From Rhynchopus sp. YZ270_cl-10 (lineage: Eukaryota; Euglenozoa; Diplonemea; Diplonemida; Diplonemidae), in assembly GCA_964035575.1 (NCBI GenBank), contig OZ037883.1, positions 186,001 through 250,000 on the forward strand: DNA of 64,000 nt, given 5' to 3'. Below, one piece after another: positions 10,774-21,529 of this stretch. Both the position numbers and the translations under genes were made by a program. The notes beneath the pieces were generated by a model. It worked only from the letters and a program-made list of their open reading frames with translations, was not told the origin of the DNA and made no database searches. The number at the start of each line of letters is the position of its first letter. Position 1 is the first letter of the stretch.

Positions 10774-13176
10774 TCAACTTTTCCTCCCCCAGGGTGGGAG
10801 GGGTGGGAGGAGTGTCGCCCCTCCTCCACAACGATGAAGAACTTCTGCGCCAGGCACCGAAAGAGAGGTGGGGGCGTACGAGACCGAGAGAAGAAGCTGC
10901 TAGTATCGATAAGCACCACCACGCAGCACAGTGCAACATACCTGCCCATCCGATGCGCACTTCATGAGCAGCCCTCTTGCCGCCTCTGTATCCCCAGAAG
11001 CCAGCGCAAGACATGCGTTTTGGTAGTTCTGCTGGCGGCTCGATGCGATCGCTGTATGTATATCGATATATGTACCCCACAAAAACCCACTCCCATACCT
11101 CTGATAGACGACGCATCAGACGACGCCGTCAGCGAACGGTACACACGGGGTGACGACGTCTGCGAGGGCTGGTACCCACTACCACCACCCTCCACCCCAA
11201 GCGACAGCGCCGCCGCAGCTGCAGCTAGCGGCTCCTCGGACACGGTGCGTGGGTGGCTCGGGTATGGGTCGTGCATCTTGAAGACAGAGCCCTGCGACAT
11301 GCCTGATGACGCGGAGACGTCACTCCTGGTCGATGCTGAGAAGGAGCGGTGCTGTCGTGTTGCTGTCGGCATATGCACAGTCTGCACTGTGTGGACACGG
11401 CCTCCTCCACCTCCACCCGCACCTCCCACACCCGGCCCCGCATGGCTCTGTCCATGCAACGGAAGAACTGCCGGTGCCGCAATCAATGCCGGCGACTTTG
11501 TCGGCAGCGGGGAGCGTCGTCCCCCTGTCGCTGTGTGTTCCGCATTGTCGCTGCACGCAGAGGAGCTGCTCGCAGGCGCAAGGCGTGGTGGCGGGCGTGC
11601 GCACGGTGCTGCACCTTCGAGTGGCGGGGAAGGGGAAGGAGAAGGCAGTGGAGATGCTTCACGGCGTTGTGGGTGCTGCGAGAGCCCCACCCCAGAGTCA
11701 GATGTACGTTGCGAGGCGACAGCAGCGTGCAGTGTGTTCTCTTCGTCGGGAAGCGCAAAGCTGCTGTAGGACCATCTGTTAGGGAAACGGTAGAATGACC
11801 CAAAAGATTAACACACCAACTCAGTCAAACTCATGCAAAGAGTAAAAACGAGAAAAAAACGGTGGAAAAACATCAAATCGCACAAATCCATACCCAGGAA
11901 GCGCTTCGGGGAGAAGCATGGCAGAGTCTGCCCCTGAGGCCTGCGGCTGCACTTTGCTGGTGAGGGAGGGCGATGCGTATCGGGTGCGTCGTCTGTCGCT
12001 TGCGAGGAGCTCTTCGACCTCTGCAGCCATGCGCCGTGCTCTGTCCTCGGTATGCCGCACGGACTGGCTGACACCTAGCTGCGCCTCCTCTGCCGAGAGC
12101 AGCGCTGCCTGCGTGACTGCCACCTCATCCGCCACCGCTGCCTCCTTCAGGCGCCGTATCTCCTCATCCTGTATGCTGATGCGCAGGTCACGCACCTCCG
12201 CACCCTCCGCAAGCTCCTGCACCCTCTCCGCCACCCCGCCCCGCATACCCTGCACCGCCTCCTCCAAACGCAGGACCCTCTGCAGTAGAGCAGATCCGTC
12301 CTCCGAGGCCCTCTCCGTTTGGGCAACGTTTGAATTTGCTTCTCGGGTTTCTGATGCAACACTTTGTGTTGGAGGGGGTTGGCTGTCTTCTGTAAAAACC
12401 GGTGCACTTTGTGTGCTTTCTGGAATGATAGATAGGTCCACCTCAAGGTCCAACGGAGTGATGGTGCGTGGTGTGCGTGTCTGCGTGCCACTGCGCACTT
12501 CGAGGCGGATTGGTGCGTCCCAGGTTGGGGTTGGGGCCTGGCTGTCTAGGTTGAGGTTGTTCTGTGGACGTTGCTGTGCGATTTGCTCCCTTCTGCGTGA
12601 CACTGCACCTTCCCTCCGCGCGGACAGCTCGCAATGTGTTGGGGACATCACTGCGAAGCCTTGACTTGCATGCGGCCTGCACGGCACTGTCTCTGGTGGT
12701 CGTTGCACCGTGTCTCGAAACACCCGCACCTTGAGTGGTGTTGGCGCTGCAGGTGGCTGCCCCTCCACGACGTCACCTTCATGCGAGAGATCCAACGACC
12801 GCCGCACCGCCGGCGACACAGCAGGCACACCACGGCCTACCGAAGGCGAGTACTCCACCCCACGGCACTGCAACGGAGAGAGCGTGTGTTGCGGGTGGCT
12901 GACGGAGATGTGTGTCGCAGTGGGGCGCGCGTTTGTCGCACGGCCAGGTGCCGGGGTGTACACGGAGCTCACGATTTTGACGATGCGGTTAGGGGAGAGA
13001 GGTGCCTCCGGTGGGTGGTGGTGGTGGTGTGTGTCCGCTGTCGTGACGTAGCTCTCGCTTGGCGCAGGTACCCGTGGTGGGGAGTGCACCGTGCCGTGTG
13101 AGGCCCACGTGGCGGCTGTGGAGCTGGCACCAGGCCGGATAGCTGCTCCCCAAGAGGAGGCGGTTATGTGCGACAT
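10774..13176 (-). CDS. Disordered / coiled-coil protein, 731 aa, four exons
   Basis: I do not recognise the family. Exons 13176-11894, 11775-11099, 11051-10942 and 10899-10774 stay in frame (phases 2, 1, 0). The introns are 118, 47 and 42 nt (GTATGG, GTATGG, GTATGT; acceptors CAG, CAG, TAG). Residues 1-290 are Pro/Ser/Thr-rich. A coiled coil follows (~295-410; LLQRVLRLEEAVQGMRGGV, then heptads of Leu/Ala/Glu with RRRTRYASPS at its end). A second Pro/Gly-rich stretch comes next, then a short helix QNYQNACLALASGDTEAARG that looks like a single TPR or ankyrin helix pair. The last exon (ending QLLLSVSY..PPWGRKS) is the least certain part. Probably a cytoskeletal or centrosomal scaffold (inference). 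Confidence 0.75.
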
Positions 13177-13462
13177 CGTGTTGTGGGTTATCTTGACATA
13201 TCCGTATGGTTCTGTCGTGTGTGCTCTGAAATGGGTGGTGAGAGGTGGTGCAAGCCGTGTTGAGTTAACCCTAAAAGAGGCTTTTGAAAATTGTTGTGGG
13301 GGATGTGTTCAAATTGAAAAAATTGTCGTTCTTTTCTTCACACATTGACATCAGCCAAAACAACGGTTGGGATAGAAGAGTCCGTCAGGGGGGGGGAGCA
13401 TTTTTTCCACAATGGAACGCTCGTTGCCCCATACGTTGGAGACAAAAGAATACACACTAACA

Positions 13463-14987
13463 TCATGCTGACTTGATTGATACTGCCTGCAGGTCTCTGA
13501 GCTTGAGATTCACTTCGAGAACGCTGTTGCGGAGTTCTAGCTCTAGGATGCGACGGTGCAGTGCACTGTCGCTTGCACCTTGCGAGGAGGCCACCTGCAC
13601 CTCACCACTGTCGCTCTCTTGCTGCTTCAAACGGTCTCTGAGGGATATTTTCTTCTTTTCGCTGGCACCCTTCTGCGGAGCTGCTGTCATTTTGACGGCC
13701 GATTTTGTAGATTTCACGTTCAGTTGTGGTTGTCCCAGCTGCTGCGCCGTGTCGGCAGCAGTGTTCACGAAGTCGATCAGCTCGCTACGCATCACCTCAA
13801 TCTGTGCGGATCGTGACGTACCCACTGATCTGATCGCATGCACAGCCTTGGTCGGCGCAGCCCGTGAAGGAGACGGTGTTGCGGTCTCCACCACATCGCT
13901 GTGAGCTGTCGTGGCCTTCGCCATGACAGACATCACATCCGACTCCGTGAGGTTGCCCTTCCCCTTCTTCAATACGTCGCTCACTGCGGAGCCAAAGCTC
14001 TGTAGGTTTTGTGTGTTTTCGAAGTAAAGAACGGAGACAACACATCATCAGAAGGGATGTTAAAAATACAAAAAATCGACTTGAAATACAAAGCCCTCTC
14101 ATGACAGTGCACCTTTGATACATGAACGGTGTACGGGTGGACCCCAACCACACGGTCCTACATCCATTTGGTATACATCTGATAAAGATAATGATATGCC
14201 CTACTCCCGCTTCCACACATCGGTCAGATGCACTGGAGCACACTTTCTGAGGCGCTAATCCCGGCGAGGGGGGCAAAACGCCCTGAGGGGGAGCATAAGA
14301 AACTATACCTCCATTCTGTCGTACTCTGCGCTGCCCTGCTCCAAGCTTTCGAGGATCGACCGCTTAGGTGTGGACGGTGTGGAGGTGGCGGGGGTGGGTG
14401 CGTCAGCTGCTTTTCCTGTCACCGCAGCCTGTGGGTGTTGACGGGGGGTTTTTTTCTGTAGCAACAGTCCATCACTCACGTTTTTTTTTGTCGACATTTT
14501 TTTTTTTTTGACATACATGGAGGCGCTTGTCTGCCTCTTCTATGCGACGCTTCTCGGCATGCTTTGCGTTCTGTGCCATCATGTACCTATCGCGAACTGC
14601 CTCCTTGATCGCCTCGTGTGCCTCCTGTTGTGCTAGCTCCTCTGACGTCGGTGCTGTTGCAATCGCCATTGCGTTCTCCGGCGGCACAAAGTCTGCTGGG
14701 AACAGCGTCGACATCTCCTTGCTGATCTTCGCGCGTTCCTTGGTCTCGCCCGCAGGGCCATCGAGGTGCGCGCAGTCGGTGCCAATACCGACATCGCACC
14801 CACCCAAAAGGGCCCCCATGTTGTCAGGGTCAAAGCCGTGGTCTCGTGTCATCTCAATAGCATCGCGCACCTTTTCACCCATCGACGCACCACCACCTAA
14901 GGTAATAGGGTCCATCGCACCAAGAACGCCCGCCCATCTGCGTGCTGTGGTGGCACTGTGCACTGCGGTGCGGGTAGCACGACGCAT
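13463..14987 (-). CDS. Helical protein with C-terminal coiled coil, 384 aa, three exons
   Basis: Exons 14987-14517, 14455-14309 and 13999-13463 join in phase 0 (introns 14456-14516, GTATGT..CAG, and 14000-14308, GTATAG..CAG). The start chosen is ATG 14987 (MRRATRTAVH); an upstream in-frame codon at 15050 would add an AT-rich leader. Residues 20-90 contain a Gly/Asp-rich block (GALLGGCDVGIGTD). A long charged helix follows (EELAQQEAHEAIKEAVRDRY), then a Pro/Thr linker (exon 2) and a C-terminal basic region with a leucine heptad tail (RILELELRNSVLEVNLKLRD). No known domain is visible. It lies head-to-tail with the other minus-strand genes. Probably a structural or adaptor protein. Confidence 0.75.
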
Positions 14988-15136
14988 GGTTTGAGCTTTT
15001 TTAAAATCTCCTTTTCTGATGTTTGGTGTAATAAGATGAATATGAAGCACACAGCAAATACATCAAAACTGTGGGAACAAAAGAGCTTCGACAGGGTGCT
15101 GTCGAATCTCTTAGACTAGTCAATCAATTTCAATAT

Positions 15137-15189
15137 TGGTCGTGACAGGGCTCATTAGACCAATGCTCTACCGACTGAGCCACACGACC
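15137..15189 (-). tRNA. Truncated tRNA-like sequence (tRNA pseudogene)
   Basis: Read on the minus strand it has a perfect 7-bp acceptor stem (GGTCGTG at 15189-15183, CACGACC at 15144-15138) and discriminator A at 15137. It has a canonical D arm with a good box A (TGGCTCAGTCGG) and the 5' half of an anticodon arm (TTGGTCTAAT). It then jumps to GAGCCCTGT, the 3' half of a T loop and T stem. About 20 nt are missing: the 3' side of the anticodon arm, the variable loop and the 5' side of the T arm. Box B is therefore gone. The anticodon cannot be assigned (AAT if the loop is read literally). Most likely an internal deletion of a real tRNA gene. Confidence 0.65.
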
Positions 15190-15639
15190 GACCAGGGTGT
15201 TGTGTTGCATTGTATTCACCAACAGTAAGGGATAGCTAGGTAGGAGAGAGCATATGATGCCTTGGGGTGAATTGGGCAAAAAGGGTGGGGGGGTGTCGAA
15301 TTTTTTTTAACAGAACGGCGTGGATTCGATGCTGAAAGATGAGTGTGACAGTGGATAGTAGGAAGATATGCAAATACACACACAAAAACCCAAAAGATTG
15401 TTTTTTGATAGACAGGAATGAGACTGGCGAAGCGCAACAACACAGTTATTGTATCAAAGCAGTGTCTGTTCATTTAGCAGGGTTGCGGAGTTGCCGACGT
15501 CTCTCTTAACAAAAGACGGTGAGAGCGGCACTGATTGTATGATTTGGTGTACATGACAAGCCACTTATGGGGGTGTGTATGGGGGGGGGTTTGTGTGGCT
15601 GTTATCATACACCCTGATAACTATGATAAAGAAAAGTCA

Positions 15640-15704
15640 TTGATACAGGCACCTCCGACTGACCTTCGTACGATGATGCCAACCATCCGGATGAAAGGCA
15701 CAAC
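15640..15704 (+). repeat. Family C-prime hairpin repeat
   Basis: TTGATACAGGCACCTCCGAC followed by TGACC and ending CATCCGGATGAAAGGCAC. The same order of blocks recurs at 20500-20553 and 24209-24260. CATCC/GGATG forms the terminal hairpin. Confidence 0.6.
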
Positions 15705-16976
15705 AAGCCTTGATAAAACAAAAATATATTTTTTTTGAAAATCTGGTAACGGTCAATCCACCACCGCAAGAAGTCTGCAAAGACTCCTTGCTATGGGTTT
15801 AATGACCTAGGATTGCGGGTTTACGGGTTTGCCGACAATATTGTGTGCGTGCGCAAGAGAGTGGAAAAGCAAAAAGAGAAAAGCGTGTTACTTTTTTCCA
15901 GAAAATTCTGGAACACCAAAATTGCCAAAAAATGCTCAGAAATTTCGGCATTGGCTTTATTTGACACACAAAAGCTATCTACAGTAATCTGTTGTATTTT
16001 TTTTGAAAATTTCACGTCAAAATCACGTCCTTTGTGACCCCTAAAAAAAGGGACCCCAAGAAGGAGTCCACTATTGCATTTTAAACAGCTCACAAAGGCA
16101 CCATTTTGCTGATTTCTTCATTTTGCCCGCTGGACCTGACCGCTGAGTCCACCATATTTTTACTCGATTAGATCAGTGGGGTAGACGTTGTTTTACTGGC
16201 AAAAAAACACTAAACTTCTGACGGTGTAATAAAATGTTGCAAGAAACCCTCATTTTTTTTTTACAGCTGGCATGGGGTTAACTAAACTCTAGGATACCAT
16301 GAGGTCCCGATCAGCTTCGTTATTACTGTTATTCAGGACTCTCTGGTGGGTTAGCGGGTTTGTTGTCAAAGCTCCTCCTCCTGCTAAGGCAAGAGTGATT
16401 CTACGAATTCTGGGTTTCGTTCAGTACAAAAAAAAAAAAAAACGATGGTAACTCTGATAAGTAAGTAAAAGAGAGGGAAAAAAAAGGTTTTTTCCTTGAC
16501 TTGTTGGAGGGGGTGATTGTCGTATCTGAGGATCTATTTCTCCTTTAAGCTACGCTAGGTATAAAAAAAGTCAAAAAAATAAAATAGGCAGAGAGAGAGA
16601 GATGGTAGAAAAACTCTAGTCTCCAAACATTTTTGTCAGATGAACGTTATGCCCCCTCAGTCATCTCGAAATAAAAAAAAAAAAATACGCAACAAACAAA
16701 AAAAAAAACCCCCCCGGGTTTTAGGAAAGCCATAAAAAATTGCCACTCTGCAACAATCCAGTATCATTGCTGAATACTGCGACAACGTTCTTCACGCCAA
16801 GCAACATTCAAAACACATTCCAAAGATATTTGAAATGAAAAATGTGTGCAACTTGAACGTGTAGAAAGGCTACAATTTGAGAGGGATTCATAGGAAAGAC
16901 AATGGTACTGTTTCCTGTCGCAGGTTCGGACTGTGTATGACCACACAGGGATGCGAATCAAAGGAAATGTGGTGAT

Positions 16977-17071
16977 ATACGGGGCGGGGTTCTACAATTT
17001 TTCACACCCACATAGTTGTGAAACGTTGTGAATAGGATTGAAATTTTGTGAAACCCCCGCCCCCGTATACC
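16977..17071. repeat. Foldback (MITE-like) element, about 95 bp
   Basis: TATACGGGGCGGGGTTCTACA at the left end is mirrored by TGAAACCCCCGCCCCCGTATA at the right end. The interior (GTTGTGAAACGTTGTGAAT) is related to the TTCACAAC arrays of the large element that begins 90 bp downstream. No target-site duplication was recognised. Confidence 0.55.
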
Positions 17072-17202
17072 AAGATTAGCGGTATAAAAAATAGTAACTC
17101 TGATAGGGTGAGTAAAAGGGGGGGGAAAAAAGGATTTTTTCGTTGCGAAGCTACGCTTGTGGTGTGTTCCGGGGTATCGAAAAATACAAATTTTCATTTC
17201 AA

Positions 17203-17356
17203 TTCACAACTCTTCACAACTCTTCACAACTCTTCACAACTATTCACAACTCTTCACAAATTTTCACAAAAAACGTGTATGTGAAGAGTTGTGAAGAGTT
17301 GTGAAGAGTTGTGAAGAGTTGTGAAGAGTTGTGAAGAGTTGTGAAGAGTTGTGAAG
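17203..17356. repeat. Inverted decamer array (TTCACAACTC)n / (GAGTTGTGAA)n
   Basis: About six decamers on one strand are followed, after a 10-bp spacer, by about eight copies of the reverse complement. Together they form a near-perfect long hairpin just inside the left end of the 2962-bp element. A matching pair of arrays lies at its right end (19861-20012 forward, 20031-20095 reversed). Confidence 0.85.
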
Positions 17357-17590
17357 TGGCGAAGTCTGGGTGGTGCCTGGGCACCCAGGTACCCAGGTAG
17401 GTACAGGACACCTTTTGGAGGACGTTGGTTGGCAACACAGGAGGTTCTATGTGCAAAAAGTGCCTAAAATGGTGCGGCTGACGGGACGATTTGGACCCTT
17501 TTGGGCCATTCTTGGGCCATGTGTTTTTAGGTGTGTTTTTTTTTCAACTTTTTGACTTGGATTGCATTTTTGGGATCCCCGTGCAGTGGT

Positions 17591-18432
17591 CATACTTGGA
17601 CCGCCCGAAAAAAATTTCGGGCGAATTCGGGCGGATTTTTCGGGCGCGGGTCCCGAGCGCCCGAAATATATTTCGGGCGTTTTAAAGGGAATTTAAAGGG
17701 AATTTATACGTAATTCGGGCGAATTCGGGCGCACAATCGGTGCACTGGAGTATCTTATGTGTGCTGGGAAGCATGCCACCAGTGTAAAAATCTTACGCTT
17801 TATTTGAAAGATTGGCACAAAATTTGCTCAAAGAAAAAAAAAATTGAGCAAAAAGTCCTAGTAGAACCCAACTTATATGAGTACAGCTCTGTTAGCAGCC
17901 ACGTATAAAACCGATTTCCCTAACAATTGACACTAAAATACTACTAAAAACGTAAAAAGGCGATTTTTCACGTTTTTGGGCATCTCCTGAGCAACTACAG
18001 TCCCGAAACACCCCGAGAATGGGTCAGAACCACCCTGTGACCCGAAAATTCACAAAAATTCACCCTGAAATACGAAAAAATGGTGAAACCCCGGTTCATA
18101 GTGTGTTTTGGGTGGGAATAAGCAAATGATAGTCAGAAAACCCGTGATTTGGTGGTGATTCCCAAAGTGCACTCAGGTGTACAAAAGTTTTCGATTCTTG
18201 CTTATTTTGACAGATTTGACATCAAATATGTCCAAATATAAAAAGTTTTTTGCAAAAATGAATAGAACCCTACCTAGTCGGTTTTCACTAAGGAAAAAGC
18301 GCCCGAATCCGCCCGAAATCTGCATTTCGGGCTTCGGGCAAATTCGGGCGCACAAAATCGCCCGAAATCCGCCCCTAATCCGCCCGAAATCACCCGAAAT
18401 GCCCGAAATATATTTCGGGCGGTCCAAGTATG
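17591..18432. mobile_element. 842-bp nested inverted-repeat element, 6-bp TSD AGTGGT
   Basis: Both ends carry the 20-bp terminal repeat CATACTTGGACCGCCCGAAA. AGTGGT flanks it (17585-17590 and 18433-18438). The related sequence at 53048-53180 has a single uninterrupted AGTGGT (53074-53079) at the same point, an empty-site equivalent that proves the boundaries. Subterminal DNA is packed with CGCCCGAAAT-type words, including the perfect 20-bp palindrome GCCCGAAATATATTTCGGGC near each end. No coding frame is recognised and the superfamily is unassigned. Confidence 0.85.
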
Positions 18433-19056
18433 AGTGGTGGGGCCGACGTTGAAAATTGGACAATTTTATGACCTCTTAAATTTCGGAAAATATGAGCCCG
18501 GTCACTAATAGGCGGCCCATTTTCGGTCAAAAATTGTCCCCAAAATCCGGAGTGTATTATTGACCTTTGTGGGCGACGAGACTGTCCTGTGTGAGGTTAA
18601 CCTACAGGTTAATTCCATTATGGCGGTTGTTTTGCATCTCTCACACATGATGGATCGACGCACTGGTGAGTCCTTGGCGGTTACTTCGTCTCCTTTCGTC
18701 TTATCCGCCTTTTTGGTGGGGATTATCAAAGAAGTCAGCTAGAGAATTGTTGGTTCTCTCGGGGAGTGGGTGTGGGCAGAGATTTTGACAACGGGACCAG
18801 AAAACCATGTTTTTGGGCTCATCAAAATTCAATTTCCCCCTTCAGTTACCCTTATTTATCGCTCCCTCATTCACGGTTTTTTTACTTCCTGGGAATAAAG
18901 TGACCAGCTGGGCCAGCTGTGGCACCGTAGTTAACGGGATCAAAACGATATGCCGGGGCACGCCTTATGCCCGAAGGTGAACTGTCTGGCTCCTTGTTTT
19001 TAAACACCGGTTAAATATGCATTGCGCTCTAATCAGACTCTAATTAGAGCATTCGG

Positions 19057-19290
19057 CAGTACAGTACAGTACAGTACAGTACAGTACAGTACAGTACAGT
19101 ACAGTACAGTACAGTACAGTACAGTACAGTACAGTACAGTACAGTACAGTACAGTACAGTACAGTACAGTACAGTACAGTACAGTACAGTACAGTACAGT
19201 ACAGTACAGTACAGTACAGTACAGTACAGTACAGTACAGTACAGTACAGTACAGTACAGTACAGTACAGTACAGTACAGTACAGTACAGT
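19057..19290. repeat. Pentanucleotide microsatellite (ACAGT)n, about 47 copies
   Basis: 234 bp of uninterrupted ACAGT units. The unit contains no stop codon in several frames, so it produces artificial open frames on both strands; these are not genes. Confidence 0.97.
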
Positions 19291-20689
19291 AGTCCTGTCG
19301 GGTGGTGTACCATTTTTTTCCCCAGAGCAACTTAGGTGTAATTGTGGTTAATTGTGTGTACGTGTGTTTGATAACTAGTGGGGGTAATTCTTGCTCAGAA
19401 TATGGCCCCAACGTGTACGTGTGTGTACTTGTGCTCAAAGTGTGCTGAAATTGTGCCTAATATAGGCATAGTTCAGGTGAGTATGGTGCTAGTTGTGCCC
19501 AGCTGTGTTTTGAGTAAAACGGTACAAAAAACAGGGAAAAAAGTGGTAGTGCCACTGGTACAAAACTTTTCTAGCGAAGCCACAGTACGCAACATTTCGG
19601 GTAGAGCTGTGGGCTACCGCTCGTAATTTTTAGCTGCGTCGCAGGCTCACGGTACGCTACTTTCTTGAGAGTTGCGAACATGTTGAAAAAAAAAAAGGCA
19701 ACAAACGAACACGCCGCGGACTTCCGTCGTCCTCCTCCGCACAGGGGGTGGGGTGGTACGGCCAGCTTGACCCAGGCTAGCTAGCCCTCTGCACAGCACA
19801 CTTTACCTGACCAGTCCTGCAAAAAACCCTGGAAAAAAACACCCCCCTTTTTTTCCCTCCAATTCACAACTCTTCACAACTGTTCACAACTCTTCACAAA
19901 TCTTCACAACATCTGTGTTTTTTTCATCCAAATTTTCATTTCAATTCACAACTCTTCACAACTATTCACAACTCTTCACAACTCTTCACAATTCTTCACA
20001 ATTCTTCACAAAAAAATGGCCAAAAATTATGTTGTGAAAATTTGTGAAAACTTGTGAAAACTTGTGAAGATTGGTGAAGATTGGTGAAAATTTGTATTTT
20101 CCGATACCCCGGAACACACCAGCTTGTAGGTATATAAAAAAAAGAGAAGTTTATCAGATGAACCTAAGCCTCGCTTTTTGATCACAATCGGTATCCTATT
20201 AAAAATGGTCAACTAGAAGTTAACGCAGCTCCAAGCCAGCTCAACAGGATGCATAAGAATAACTATAGAAATTTTTTTTTTTGACATAATGCCCTCACCT
20301 GCACACGTCAAACTATGGAAAAACAAAATATGCTGTGTGGTGGGGTGTCAAGAAATTGTACCTTGCACCTACGTCACCCACACAGTTCATGAGTGGAATT
20401 GAAAGAGATCTTTTGTAGGTATCTTTCAATAATAATAAAAATGAAGTTGAAAGTTGGGTGCGGAAGGCGTGAGATTATCACTTTCCGGGGACAAAAATAA
20501 TAGATGTTGATGCAGGCACCTCGGACTGACCCAGCCATCCGGATGAAGGCAGTATACTATGATAAAAGAAAAGGAAACGGAACAGAAACAGAACAAAACA
20601 AGGAAGCTAAAGAAAGATGAGCGTGCCTGTAACAGATAGGGACACATCTTTCCAGCAAATACAGATGGTACGGATACATAGGATATAGG

Positions 20690-20799
20690 ATGCGCAAAAT
20701 GCACAAAATGCACAAAATGCGCAAAATGCGCAAAATGCGCAAAATGCGCAAAATGCACAAAATGCACAAAATGCGCAAAATGCACAAAATGCACAAAAT
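20690..20799. repeat. 9-mer tandem repeat (GCRCAAAAT)n
   Basis: About 12 copies of GCGCAAAAT or GCACAAAAT, with the two variants arranged in blocks. It reads as FCAFCA-like peptides on the minus strand; no gene. Confidence 0.9.
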
Positions 20800-21529
20800 T
20801 GTGTTTTTTTTAACCTTTTCATGAAGGAAAAAAAACACAAAAAAAATGCGCATATAGACAAATACAAAACTTAATGCACATTACGCGCAGTCTCGAGCTC
20901 TGACGGATACATACGATATATTGTGTTCTCCTCAACTCCATGCAATTCCCTCATAATGTGGACCACACATTCTCACAACGAGCGAGCGATGAAAGCCAGA
21001 ATGTCACAAAACGTATTTCCCCCCCCTCCCCTCCCTGGGTGCATCAATATTTCCAAAAGACACCCCACCCAACCCAACCCCAGATAGATCGACAAAACCC
21101 CATCTGCCAAGAAGGCAAAGGTTATGTGCAAAACGATGTCCCTCCCCCTCCCCCTCTCCCCCTCTAAATTTGATTCGCCCGCTTTCAGAAACACAGTACT
21201 CATCCCTGGGTGTCAGATAGATGAGATGTAGGGGGCATTGTTATCATTTATTTTGATGCTTTTTTTTGTAGTGCAGACACACCGAGGATGAGTTTGCACT
21301 ACACTTTTTTTTTTTTGAAAATCTCCCAACAGGCAGGCAACGATTCGCACACGACCTCCTCCAATCCCATCAGGTCTCCTCCCTCCTCCTTGAGGTCAAC
21401 CACCGACAGTAGTCACCAACACTGCTGCAAAATGATCACTTCTTTTTTTCCAAATATTCACCTCGACACCCCCTGAGCGACCCTATGGGCAATGCGTGGC
21501 TACCCCTCATCCATATCCACATCGCATTC

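Larger units (their letters stand above)
17160..20121. mobile_element. 2962-bp terminal-inverted-repeat element, 5-bp TSD GCTTG
   Basis: The left end reads TGGTGTGTTCCGGGGTATCG then AAAAATACAAATTTTCA. The right end, read in reverse, begins with the same 20 bases then GAAAATACAAATTTTCA. GCTTG flanks both sides (17155-17159 and 20122-20126), which is a clean 5-bp target-site duplication. Subterminal regions are arrays of TTCACAACTC-type decamers in opposite orientations (17203-17356, 19861-20095). No transposase frame is recognisable, so it is non-autonomous. Inside it are the 842-bp nested insertion and an ACAGT microsatellite. Part of the interior (about 17560-17590 plus 18433-18540) is homologous to the hAT-like element near 53.05-53.18 kb. 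Confidence 0.8.
15051..21529. other. 6.5-kb gene-free region of mobile elements and satellites
   Basis: No protein gene is supported. The long open frames here are repeat artefacts, such as the ACAGT array read as STVQY. It holds a truncated tRNA-like sequence, an ~95-bp foldback, a 2962-bp inverted-repeat element with a nested 842-bp element, a pentanucleotide microsatellite, and a 9-mer array at 20690-20799. Confidence 0.7.

Noticed and set aside
15301-15330. Possible second tRNA from a GGATTCGATGC box-B-like word
   Set aside because: No acceptor pairing and no box A at a suitable distance on either strand.
19022-19438. Repetitive STVQY / TVLYC open frames on both strands
   Set aside because: Translation of the ACAGT microsatellite.
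17203-20095. CRISPR-like array of short direct repeats (TTCACAACTC)
   Set aside because: Repeats are contiguous decamers without unique spacers, in a eukaryotic inverted-repeat element.
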